Of a stretch of 64,000 bases of DNA, positions 36,301-45,200 are shown in pieces (position 1 is the first letter of the stretch; every line of letters starts with the position of its first letter). The position numbers and the translations under genes are program-made. Source of the DNA: Sphaerolaimus hirsutus (lineage: Eukaryota > Nematoda > Chromadorea > Monhysterida > Sphaerolaimidae); NCBI GenBank assembly GCA_964036195.1, contig OZ038450.1, forward strand, positions 21,047,208 through 21,111,207. Reading direction: 5' to 3'. Under the pieces are notes generated by a model. It saw nothing but the letters and a program-made list of their open reading frames with translations. It was not told the DNA's origin and did no database searches.

Positions 36301-39300
36301 ACGTTTACGTTTACGTTTTCCAAAAATAACAGTATTTTAACAACACTGGGCTTTTCTGGCATAGTGTAGTATGTATAGTCGGCAGACATGATATTATACA
36401 GGTTTGGTCCACTTATGTTTCCCTTCGCTGAGCGTCAATGAAATTCAATATCTTACTGAACAGTGAAGTGCGATACATCTTAAATACGGTAGAAAAACGG
36501 TGCACAGTGGGTCGTGAATATGTGAATATGTATAGTCGACGGACATATCATTCTACAAAATTGGAAAGTTATATTTTGTTCTTGTAGAGCGAACGAGAAA
36601 GGAATTTAGTATAAAAAAAAATATAAAGATAGTAAGAAGGAAAATAAAAATGTGCTGTTCTTTACGCACTCGTTTACTCCAATTTTTGTGCCGATAGGTG
36701 CTGCAAATTTTTGATTATACGTTTACCTACGTTTAATCTAATTCATATTTAGAAAAGTTACACACTATCGATTCATTTTGACGAAAACTTGTTACGTTCA
36801 AAATTTTGAATTCAGAAAACTTTCCCGCTTTGTATTTATTCAGATCCAGACGACGCTTGGATGGCATCATGCCAAAAAACTCAACTACACTTTGACGGGG
36901 GTTTGAATTGTGCGGGCACAATTGAATAGTTTCATTCCGTATATGCGTAAGCACGAGTCACCAAAACAGAGTTCTACGGGTTGGATACAGCGTGCATGAT
37001 ATGACATCATGTGACTCATTGTATAGTATCATGTCTGCCGACTATACTTGAATGAACTTAAATAATAAGAACAAAGTAAAATGTAAGTTCAATCAACGAC
37101 TATAATACAATAGGGATGAATACCTAATTGACTGTCATCATGAAATTTTATAGATCTATACATTTGTACTAAAGTCGGCGGACATTTCACCCTACAAAAT
37201 CGGAGAGTTAGAATTCGCTCGCGAATAGAGCGAACACAAAACTTGGGTCCCACCCGGACACTCGGCAATCAAAAAGAAAAAAATATTAAAAGAGAAATGG
37301 ACGCTTCGCCTGTCTGTGCGTGCACGCCGCCCGTTTCAACGTTTCGTTTCAACGTTGTCCGTTGGAAGCGAAAAAATTTGACTGTTTTAATGATCCTTTT
37401 ACCGTCTTTGTTAATTTTTCATTCGTTGGCTCCGTTCCAAGGGAAGAGTCCCCATATGAGAACTTGGCGGCCAGCCAAAATTGCGAAATCCGCTATAAAT
37501 GTGAATAAAAAAGGCTAACACTTAACTATATAACCATGTATATAAACAAAAATAGCGATTATAAAGGTGGATTTTGGCAAAGTGGAGCAACTTTTAACGA
37601 TTTTTACCTAACATTGACTTTTCACTCGCATTTGTATAATACGCAACTGGAAACTGGGATACGAGCCAAGTTTTCATACGTGACCCGATCCATTCCAATC
37701 ACTAAAATATTGCGTCACAATAATGACGACATGCACTCTCCACTGGAGAGACTGACGCAAATGTTTGTAGGGCGATACGTCTGCCGACTTTATCTTTCGA
37801 CATCGCAGCAGCGGATAATCACTGCGCACCGAAAAATGCGTGCATGCGCATTCCGTGGCGGCCGCAATTAGATAAGGTCCTGCACCCCAGGTGCGTGCTG
37901 GTGCCAGTCCTAGACCCTGTAAAATGACCTGTAAAAGTCAAATGTCATGCAAAGTGTCAAAAGTCGTGTGAAATGCATTGTAAAATGAGAAACATTTGCT
38001 GTTTTCCAAGGCATTTTACGTGAACGTTTTGACTCCCTGCGTGGGATTTGACATTTACAGGGCATTTTACAAGGTTTAGAACTGCTCCCAGATCCCCCGA
38101 TGTTCGGGAATCTGTGAAAACGAGAACAGCGCCTGCACTGCGGACCATTCCAAACGTGTCAGCGTACTTGTGCGTTGTTTGAAATTTGTCTTTAGGTGCA
38201 GTTAAGCATAACGATAAATAGAAGGTGATATGACAAATAAAACGTCACCGAAAAATTCATTATTTACATTTTTCAAGTTTTTTTTGAAAATTCATGTTTC
38301 ATACTCTATTTTTCGCAATAATTTATCATGTGCGAGGTGTGAAATTCGAATTTGAATGAAAGACGTTCGATGAAAAATATTCCAACGTCAAATCAATTTC
38401 ACGGTGATGCCCTAAAATCAATTTGTCGGCAGTCATTGTTCATCGAACGTTTTTCATTCAAATTCAAATTTCACACCTCGCACATAATAAATTTTTTGCG
38501 AAAAAAAGAGTGAAACATGAATTTTCAATAAAAAAACTTGAAAATATGAATTTTTCGGTGACGTTTTATTTGTCGTATTACCTGAGTTACAGCACAACGA
38601 CAAAATAGGAGCTGAAGCGACAAATTCAGTGTCGACATATCACAAATACCCAAGAACGCTAAAATACCTATATCTATCCATTCTTAAGGATGTTGAAAGC
38701 ACTAACCCATATCTGCATCGTGTCCAAAAATCATCCAAAAAGCTACAGTAGTTTTCGAAATATAAATTAAAAATAAATATTTCATCTATTTGTCGGCAAT
38801 TCCAACAAGAAATGTTGCCGACAAATAGCAAATTTCCTATTCTGATTTATATCTTAAGAACCAGTGGAACGTTTTGGATAGTTTTTGGACACAATGTAGA
38901 TATCGGTTAGTGCTTTTAGCATCTCAATTTGAGGATAGATATCTCGAAGCGTTCTTGAGTATTTGTAATTTGTCGACACTGAATTTGTGGCTTCAGCTCC
39001 TATTTGTTGTTGTGCTGTCTTATTTTGCTTATTTTATTTTGTGGTGAAGCTTTACATATTTTACGTCAGACTGTGATTTGAAATGATATTTTTTGGGATA
39101 GGTTGCCTATTGTGTAGTTTTTAAATATTTGAATCATCGAAACTCATATAACAAGACCAGTCCTGCTGCAAACTGCTCTAAATACTAAATATTTACCGTA
39201 TTTCATCAAAATACCGCCCTCGTCTAATCCGGGACAGGCCTATATTGCACATAAACCCGTTTCGCACATATTTACGCCCATTTCGCACATGGATGTAACC

Positions 39301-40064
39301 CGGCATGCACATAGGCCCGTTTCACACATAACTGGTGCTATGTGCGAAACGGGCATATGTGCGTAATGGTCATATGTGCTTGCGGGGCAGGGGATTAGTG
39401 GGGGGAGGTTGTGGGCGACCATGGGGATGTGTGCACAGTACTTGGTGCAGCAAACAGAATATGACTAAAGTGATTAGCATGTTAATTCACACACCTTTGT
39501 GTTTGTCACCCAAATAATGACAGCTGGCAAACTCTGGCATTTGAAGTATTATATGGCCAGTGTCATGTCATTCGGGTGGTTTTGGCGCTGGCCACAATTT
39601 TTAATTGCCAGCCGTGAACTAGCATGCAATAATCGCCAATAATAAGCCGCACGCACATATGCCCGGCACACACATAAACCTGGCACGCACATTGGCCCGT
39701 TTCGCACATAGCATCAGTTATGTGCGAAACGAGCCTATGTGCATGCCGGGCTGCATCATGTGTGAAACGGGTGTATGTGCGAAACGGGCATAAATATGTG
39801 CTTAACAGTGCACCCTCGTTCAATCCCCCTCAAAATTTGCAGTATGAAAAAAAAACCCAGGGGCTATTTCGAGGAAATACGGAAGTATTTAGGAACCTAA
39901 ATAAAATCGAGCATTAACCGCAGACTACGGTATATGTATACGCCGGAAAAGGTAAGTACATCGGCTACAAAAGCCGCACTTCAATGACGGAGGACACCCG
40001 CTGCGCATGCCGGTGCACCAATAAGGAGTCCAGGGAGAAATGTGATCGTGCGTCGGGGACGTGA
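30379..40064 (+). CDS. PDGF/VEGF-like growth factor A (one exon missing from model)
   Basis: Supported exons are 30379-30426, 32230-32337, 37812-37900, 38092-38169 and 39924-40064. Exon 1 plus the start of exon 2 encode a signal peptide (MRTLTSMWLFLGAVLMAASA). Exon 2 carries a prodomain segment KTPEELEREYTR, like SPEELGEEF of paralogue B. The cystine-knot exon reads DNHCAPKNACMRIP then VLHPRCVL|IPRCSGICENENSAC, aligning without gaps to paralogues B and C and to the PDGF/VEGF pattern PxCVxxxRCxGCC. The last exon gives YAGKGKYIGYKSRT and CACRCTNKESREKC. Exon 2 ends in phase 0 but the next exon starts in phase 1, so a small exon (as in paralogue B) is missing between 32.3 and 37.8 kb. A 191-bp introner splits the knot exon. 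It lacks the C-x10-C-x-C-x-C tail. Secreted ligand for a PDGFR/VEGFR-type kinase, inferred. Confidence 0.8.
30455..30525. mobile_element. Truncated GGCGCC-word MITE end
   Basis: TAGGGATGGAATGGCGCC matches the tip of the TAGTGATGGAA family, followed by about 50 bp of GGCGCC words, then unique DNA. Only one end is present. It lies in intron 1 of PDGF-like A. Confidence 0.55.
30928..32131. mobile_element. hAT-like MITE, TAGTGATG family, GCGCCATGGCGC words
   Basis: Ends TAGTGATGTAAAAGCGCC and GGCGCTTTTTACATCACTA are flanked by perfect 8-bp duplications AACCGGAG (30920-30927 and 32132-32139). Both subterminal regions are GCGCCATGGCGCTTTTGGC-like words. It lies in intron 1 of PDGF-like A, about 100 bp from the exon 2 acceptor, and contains a nested G-rich foldback. 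Confidence 0.93.
31275..31657. mobile_element. G-rich foldback nested in the hAT-like MITE
   Basis: CCGTATATCCTCGAATAAGT at the left and a decayed TTATTCGAAGATATATTG at the right enclose GGGGGAGTTATTCAAG words. It is a diverged member of the CCGTATTTCCTCG family inserted in the older element at 30928-32131. Confidence 0.65.
32666..33194. mobile_element. TA-flanked palindromic element, CAGGGTGCGGC ends
   Basis: CAGGGTGCGGCAATTTAGAC and its inverse are flanked by TA, a Tc1/mariner-type duplication. The arms continue for over 200 bp (GAATAACTTGTGAATGAGTG with CACTCGTTCACAAGTTATTC). No transposase is visible. It lies within intronic DNA of PDGF-like A. Confidence 0.85.
33228..33757. mobile_element. 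hAT-like MITE, CAGAGTTG family, duplication GTGGGGAT
   Basis: Ends CAGAGTTGTTAAAAGTACTG and TTTTAACAACTATG are flanked by perfect 8-bp GTGGGGAT (33220-33227 and 33758-33765). Interior words are TACGTAAACGTAAAG-like. It inserted 33 bp from the previous palindromic element. Confidence 0.92.
34278..36348. mobile_element. hAT-like MITE, CAGAGTTG family, split by a mariner-like insertion
   Basis: Ends CAGTGTTGCAAAAAGG and ATTTTAACAACACTG are flanked by perfect 8-bp GGCTTTTC (34270-34277 and 36349-36356). Subterminal words are ACGTTTACC and GGTATTTACG. The element at 34919-36185 is inserted in it; without that it would be about 0.8 kb. Confidence 0.92.
34919..36185. mobile_element. Tc1/mariner-like element with TA duplication, transposase not recognised
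   Basis: CACTACCGTGCAGAATAGTT and its exact inverse bound 1267 bp flanked by TA on both sides; the terminal repeats run about 27 bp. Length fits an autonomous mariner, but no open frame over 113 codons and no catalytic D..D motif is seen, so it is non-autonomous or decayed. Confidence 0.88.
36376..37044. mobile_element. TA-flanked MITE, TAGTCGGCAGACAT ends
   Basis: TAGTCGGCAGACATGATA and its inverse are flanked by TA. A second left-type end (TAGTCGACGGACATATCA) at about 36534 suggests a nested or composite copy. Sister element at 37172-37790. Confidence 0.8.
37172..37790. mobile_element. TA-flanked MITE ending 21 bp before a PDGF-like A exon
   Basis: AAGTCGGCGGACATTTCACC at the left and GGGCGATACGTCTGCCGACTT at the right are an inverted pair flanked by TA. 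The right edge lies 21 bp upstream of the knot exon (37812), so much of the branch-point and pyrimidine region for that acceptor is element-derived. Open frames across it (37243-37518, 37536-37871) show no recognisable domain. Confidence 0.82.
37901..38091 (+). mobile_element. Introner that splits the cystine-knot exon of PDGF-like A
   Basis: The 191-bp intron begins GTGCCAGTCCTAGACCCTG and ends GGTTTAGAACTGCTCCCAG. Interior CAAATGTCATGCAAAGTG and the inverted half are present as in other copies. Splicing at the element edges joins HPRCVL to IPRCSG in phase 0 and recreates the PDGF core. The same exon is uninterrupted in paralogues B (48586-48752) and C (55253-55408), so this intron was gained after the duplications. 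Confidence 0.92.
38205..39020. repeat. Two adjacent hairpin elements, ACGACAAATAGG family
   Basis: 38205-38588 folds on itself (TTCATTCAAATTCAAATTTC with its inverse), and 38595-39020 folds separately (GACAAAATAGGAGCTGAAGC with GCTTCAGCTCCTATTTG). The second is related to 20995-21435. They lie in the last intron of PDGF-like A. Confidence 0.75.
39196..39882. mobile_element. CCGTATTTC foldback carrying two CGCACATATGCCCG hairpins
   Basis: The ends TACCGTATTTCATCAAAATA and TTTCGAGGAAATACGG are the C-rich family tips. Inside, 39240-39390 and 39650-39805 are hairpins made of CGCACATATGCCCGTTT words, the same vocabulary as the hAT-like element at 52215-52602. Confidence 0.7.
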
Positions 40065-40270
40065 ATATAATGTATTTGAACATTTGGATCGAATTTCCGC
40101 CCGTTTGGCGACCCGCACACTAGTTGACACATGCGTATCCTGTCAACTGGACTGTGTCAACTCAGATTTCGGCTTCACGTGTCGCAGAGCGAACTTTCAA
40201 TGCACTTGCCGTAATATTTATTATTCAACATTGCGGCATGTGCATTCAGGATCGCTCTGCGACGCGTGAT

Positions 40271-41414
40271 TAGTGTTCCAAAAATGGCCGATTTTGAGAA
40301 AATATAATTAAATATAATCTCAGAAAACCTCTCTAATATCTCATGCCATTTGCAAAATATAATTAAATATCTGAGAAAATCTCCCATTCTTGAAAAAAAT
40401 CTCAAAAACTCTCCCTGCTGGAATTTTAGTTTTATTTGATATTTCAAGGTGTTTGGACAACACAGAGTAAATATGTATTCAATAAGCTCTTATGTGTTGC
40501 TTAAACAGTTTTATTTGAAATTACAAACAACAGAAACAACAATATAATTTTCAAACAGAGTCAAGTTAAACTATCAAAAGTCACAAATGTTACTTCAACA
40601 CTAAATTCAAAAACAAATCGTTCCAAAAATTCTTCTTGCTCAAATTCAAAAGCCTATTTGTACAACTGAAGTCTGACTGAAAACCTGATTAGCACTAACA
40701 GCACTTATATACAGAGTATATTCAGTGCAAAATGTTGGGCATTTGTTTCAGCCAACTTTATACAAATGGCATAAACTGTCAAGCATAAATGTGAAGAACC
40801 CGGCAGGTGATTACGGTAATGGTGCATCGTTTGATTGCTCTGGCTGCAGAACTTCTGAAACAATAACATCACCATCTGAAACCTCAGAATTCACTTAATT
40901 GTAACTTTCACCAATTTTACCATTCAACTTTTCTCTATTTTTTCCAAAGTTGCTAAAACATTTTTATGTTTTCTCACCAAATATGTATACTAAAGTTTAC
41001 TGAGTTTAATGAGTAAATATGTTCACATTTCTCTGAAGAAAGTACCTGTACCTACTCAAGTACAGAACTTGTATATCACATAGGCTTTTATGTAAGCTTT
41101 TTTAAAACATAAAAAGGGATAATATAGCCATACATGGTATAAAAATAAAGCACATGTATGGCCAAAAATAAGGGAAAAAAGCATGGATTGTAGTAGTGGA
41201 AGGTGAAAATGAGCATAACGTATGCAAATTGGGGCAAAATTTCTCCAAAAGGTGACTTCAGAGCGATTTTTTTATATTTTCTCCCACAGAAATAAAAAAT
41301 ATAATTTAATCTCTCTGAAAAATCTCAAAAAATTAAATATAATTAAATTACCATTTAATTATATTTTCTGAAATTTTTTAAAATATAAATCTCCCAGAGA
41401 TTTTTAGAACGCTA
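40271..41414. mobile_element. hAT-like MITE, TAGTGTTCC family, AATATAATTAAATATAAT words
   Basis: Ends TAGTGTTCCAAAAAT and ATTTTTAGAACGCTA are flanked by perfect 8-bp CGCGTGAT (40263-40270 and 41415-41422). Subterminal words are AAATATAATTAAATATCTC. The core lacks a recognisable protein. Confidence 0.92.
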
Positions 41415-41449
41415 CGCGTGATGCCGAAAGTTGGGTTGATACAGACCAA

Positions 41450-41657
41450 GTGCCAGTTCCGCAAAATGAGAAGTGAGAAGAGAAATGGCAAAGGCTAAGT
41501 AAAAGCGCAAAGGCGAAGTGAAATGGCAAGTGAATTGGCAAGTGATGTGGCAAAAACGACGAGAAATTACTTTTTCTTTTTCTTTTTTACTTCGATTTTG
41601 CCAATTCACTTGCCGTTTCACTTCGTCTCACTTCTCATTTTGTGGAACTGGCCCCAG
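41450..41657. mobile_element. Foldback MITE, GTGCCAGTTCCGC family
   Basis: It begins GTGCCAGTTCCGCAAAATG and ends TTTTGTGGAACTGGCCCCAG, so like the introners it has GT at one end and AG at the other, but no gene surrounds it. Bases 41658-42561 contain a truncated CAGAGTTG-type end near 42080 and no recognised gene. Confidence 0.8.
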
Positions 41658-42561
41658 TTGACAGACGTGTCAGCTAGTGAGCACTAAATGCAGTCAAATT
41701 GCAAAGATCTGCAAATGGTTCGCGCAAATTTACGCGGTATATTTAACATTTTGGAACTCACGCAGCCCCGGACGTTTGGGACGAAAAGAAATGCGAGTGC
41801 GTGGCAGCTTAGCCTTAGAACAAAAATTTATTCGGAGAACGATCTAACTTTAGATTCACCAGGCTGGAGGTTACGAAATAAATATTAATCGGGTATTTTC
41901 TTACAGGCCGCATTTTCGGAACTGTATCTTTCGATGAATTCTCTACGATTTTGATGGTTGTTTAAAATAATGTGGTGATCCTTTGATGAAGTAATTAATA
42001 AATGTACAAATATAATATGCTCCATATTGCTCAAATATTTAATATGCTCCATAACACATAGTCAGTAGTCCAGACTAGAGTTGCTGAATTACTGAACTAG
42101 GTATTTTAAAAGTAGGTATATGTAAATGTAAGTATTTTTTTACTCATCGTAAAGTATAGAAAATGTAAAATCCTTTTTTTACTCGTACTCATGCGTAAAT
42201 GTGAAATACGTGCCCAGCACCGAGGCACCGATCCCACGGTGCCTTTCCATCATTAGCCACATCCACCAGCAACATGAGAATAAATTTACTACACCTGCTA
42301 AATTGCTAGGTAAATTTTTCCAAATCTAAATACTTAATCGAAATGGTACAACTACACAACTACAAATGCAACATATTTTTTATACAAAGCATTTTTCACT
42401 TCATGTTCGTTGTCTATTAGCTGCGATCGCAGCTTTTGTCCATCAAAACTTATGAACCACAAACGTGCACTTCATTCATTGTCTTCCTCAGCCCCCTCTC
42501 AGGCCAAAACAAAATCCACACAAAAACTCCAAAATCACAAAAAAAGTCAATCCAATCCAAT

Positions 42562-43404
42562 CTAACAATCCTCGCTGCGTTTCGCGGGCGCCCTGGAATT
42601 GGTCACTGGCACAGTGCACGCATTGCAGGGGATTCTTTTCCGGCCCTCGGCGATCTCGTTGCCCACGAGCATGGTGCCCTCGATCTCGACGCCGTTGTGC
42701 GCGATCACGCACATGCTGAATGGTTGCAATCTGCCATCGATCACCCTGGTGCCGGTTTGCTCGTAGGCGAAGTCGCCTGTGGGGGGGGGGGGGGGGGTAA
42801 TTGAGCCGGGTGCCACTAAACGACATTGTTAAGTGCCCTGTGAAATGAAAAATGTCATGCAAAGTGTTAGAAGTGATGTGAAATGTCCTGTGAAATGCAC
42901 TGTGAAATGTGAAAAAATCGGTCAAAAATTGACATTTATCATGACATTTTGGCTGCGCGCACAGTGTATCAACTGGTATGTGTCAACTCAGATTTCGCTT
43001 GTCGCAAAGGGTTCTCCAAACGACCACAAGTCAATGTTGAAGAATAGACATTAGGCGAGTGCATTGAAAGATGGCTCTGCGACTCGTGAAACCGTGTATG
43101 GTGAAACACGTGAAACACATGTGTCAACTAGTGTGTGGGCCGCCTTTACTTCACTTTTGACACTTCGCTTGACATTTGGCATTTAACACGGGATTTTACA
43201 GGGTCTAGCTAGGGTGCCCGCAAGCTTTAATCTGATTCCCAACAGGCTTTCTAAAGCACCTAAATAATTCAGTAGGTTTCTAGTTTGCACCTGATCAATA
43301 TAAATTTGTATTTTACCCACCGTTATCCTGGCACTGCGGGACTGCCACATTGTGTCCCGCATCTTTATCAGCCTGAAGCGCTTCGCGAAGTCGCACGCAC
43401 TCCG
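42562..43404 (-). CDS. Small cysteine-containing protein, 3' exons only, family not recognised
   Basis: Two exons are supported on the minus strand: 43404-43317 (preceded by CTCAG, donor GG|GTAAAA) and 42776-42562 (acceptor CCACAG, ending in TAG). They join in phase 1 to give RSACDFAKRFRLIKMRDTMW, then DFAYEQTGTRVIDGRLQPFS, and a C-terminus with PCNACTVPV and SEDC. I do not recognise the family; spaced cysteines suggest an extracellular protein. The 5' end is not found, and upstream exons may lie beyond 43.45 kb. The intron holds an introner copy with another MITE nested inside. The short VGNEIAEGRKRIPCNAC stretch vaguely recalls the VGHNI...CAC segment of the neighbouring growth factors, but not enough to call it one. 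Confidence 0.55.
42810..43220 (-). mobile_element. Introner-family element with a nested MITE, in the minus-strand gene's intron
   Basis: GTGCCACTAAACGACATTG starts the left side and ATTTTACAGGGTCTAGCTAG with GGGTGCCC ends the right, with CATGCAAAGTGTTAGAAG inside. At about 42955-43142 a CACACTAGTTGACAC-family MITE (GCGCACAGTGTATCAACTGG ... CAACTAGTGTGTGGGCCG) is inserted. It lies wholly inside the intron 42777-43316. Confidence 0.75.
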
Positions 43405-43570
43405 CTGAGAATAAAAGCCATTGGTATTTTGATGATAAATTTTTTTCATGTGCCAGGTCCGCGGGCCGGTTTACAAACTAATGTTTCGAATACGAGAAAT
43501 GAAAAACTTGATGAAAGGTCGGAAAATGCCGGACGATAACTTAAAATAAGCGCGCACGTCGCATTTAAGT

Positions 43571-43675
43571 TTTCCCCGAAATATCCCCAGGGGGTTTATT
43601 TTCGGCCAGCCCGCCCACTCAGACCAGGGTAATTTCGACCGGCTTTATAGGGGGTAATTCGAAGAAATACTGTAC
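43571..43675. mobile_element. Short relic of the CCGTATTTC G-rich foldback
   Basis: TTCCCCGAAATATCCCCAGG at the left and GTAATTCGAAGAAATACTGT at the right are decayed family tips about 100 bp apart. Bases 43676-44520 show no gene. Confidence 0.5.
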
Positions 43676-44520
43676 GTTGAAACTATTTCATCTCTATTTC
43701 AACTTTCACTTACGTAGAACTGGGCTCACAGCAAACGCGCAGCCGGCCATCTGTGTGTTTTAATCATTTTTTTTTAACGACAGGTAAATTCAATTGAAGC
43801 TGAGTTCTGGGCGCAATTCGCTATGACTCGCTGACCATAAGAACGACGCAAACGACGGTATTCATGGTGTCAATCGTAGATATGAATGGTCTCGTTGTGG
43901 GACTTTGAACAAAGTTTGGTGATTACTGATTGTGCGCCCAAATGGTGAAATTTGACAAACTGCTTGCTTTTATGGGTAAAAAATTGTGTAATTTTCAATG
44001 TCATCCATCAAGTTCAATAAAATACATAGGTGCTTTAACCGCGCTATGCTTCAAAATGAATTCACCGGTTATGTAAAAGCTTTATTATGATTAGCGATGT
44101 AATCATGATTTTGTCGAATTGTAAATTTAATTTATGAATTCACGTTGTAAAAAGCTGATTTTAAACCGAATCCCACAGCAAATATCTTTCAGCGTTTATG
44201 ATAACTTCAAAGTTCATTTTAATGTTCGAATGTGCTGTTTTGAACCGGATTCAGCTATCGAATGCGATTGGCGGCGACTGCAAAAAGTCACCTTTCACCG
44301 GGATATTTGGCACGTTTTGGGGCGACAAATGTCACCTGGGTTATATGCGCATAAAAATAAAAGACGAAATGTGTTGTTTACGTCTGGAAACAACTTTACT
44401 GGAAGATCGAGGTAGGAGAAATGAATCATATTAACAATTTCTGTTGCAGTTTCATCCAATCGGAACAAAGTCAACAGTCAGCCAGCCTACACAATCCCGC
44501 GCTCAACATTTCATGAATTT

Positions 44521-44887
44521 CCGTATTTCTTCAAATAGAGCGACACACCTCAATATAACGGCATCTCCAAAAGAACTGGTATGTTTTGCAAGTCATGAAA
44601 ACAATGGAACGGCAGCCTTTATCTCCAATAGAACGGTAGGTAAATTTTTTAGGTAGAAACACAAAAAAGGATGATAAGAATGTTCAAGGCATTCGAACAG
44701 ATTTTAAATATCGAATTGATACTCTGATATAAAAATATTGCTCATGTTTGATTGAAAAATAAAGCAATTAAGCAATGAAGCAATAAAGCAATATGTTCAA
44801 ATTAAAAATGTTTGTAAAAATTTCGTGAAAAAATTGAACGGCTGCAGCCCCCAATAGAACGGCGCTCTTATAATAGAAGAAATACGG
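44521..44887. mobile_element. Foldback, CCGTATTTCTTCTAATAGAA subfamily
   Basis: CCGTATTTCTTCAAATAGAG and TATAATAGAAGAAATACGG are inverted ends. Words ATAGAACGGCAGCC flank an AT-rich core. The same subfamily occurs at 48092-48497 and, truncated, at 2827. Confidence 0.75.
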
Positions 44888-45200
44888 CAAGATGAAATGA
44901 GTCACGGTTATTGTGACGAGATCCCTATGCCGCTTCAATGCATGCATTCATCTATGTATAATAAAACTACTTTCATTGCACGACTTTTCACTGCAAAATC
45001 AACCAAAAAACTGTCAACTGTTATTCAACTGTTATTCAATCCGTTAACCCAAACAAAGCATATCGATCGTTTACACCGCCACTTTAAGCTTATAAACCGC
45101 GTGCGAAAAGCACCGATAAATATATCCCCGCCATTATTTCGCCTCGGTAAAATGTAGAGTGAAAATCTCCCCAAAAATTTAGCATAAATAAATATTCTAG

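Larger units (their letters stand above)
40110..41680. mobile_element. CACACTAGTTGACAC-family MITE split by two later insertions
   Basis: Left arm GCACACTAGTTGACACATG starts at about 40114. The middle (GATCGCTCTGCGACGCGTGAT then GCCGAAAG) is interrupted at 40271-41414 by a hAT-like MITE, and the right arm (GTTGACAGACGTGTCAGCTAG) is interrupted at 41450-41657 by a GTGCCAGTTCCGC MITE. Removing both recovers an element like 55452-55640. Confidence 0.75.

Noticed and set aside
39240-39810. CRISPR-like array of CACATATGCCCGTTT repeats
   Set aside because: Units are irregular, inverted about a centre and without unique spacers; they are hairpin element words in a eukaryotic genome.
42562-43404. 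Minus-strand gene as a fourth PDGF-like ligand
   Set aside because: Only a short VG..I...C.AC similarity; the PxCxxxRCxGCC knot signature is absent.
44134-44415. Possible exon encoding a 93-residue frame
   Set aside because: No homology, no consistent splice sites and AT-rich composition like the surrounding intergenic DNA.
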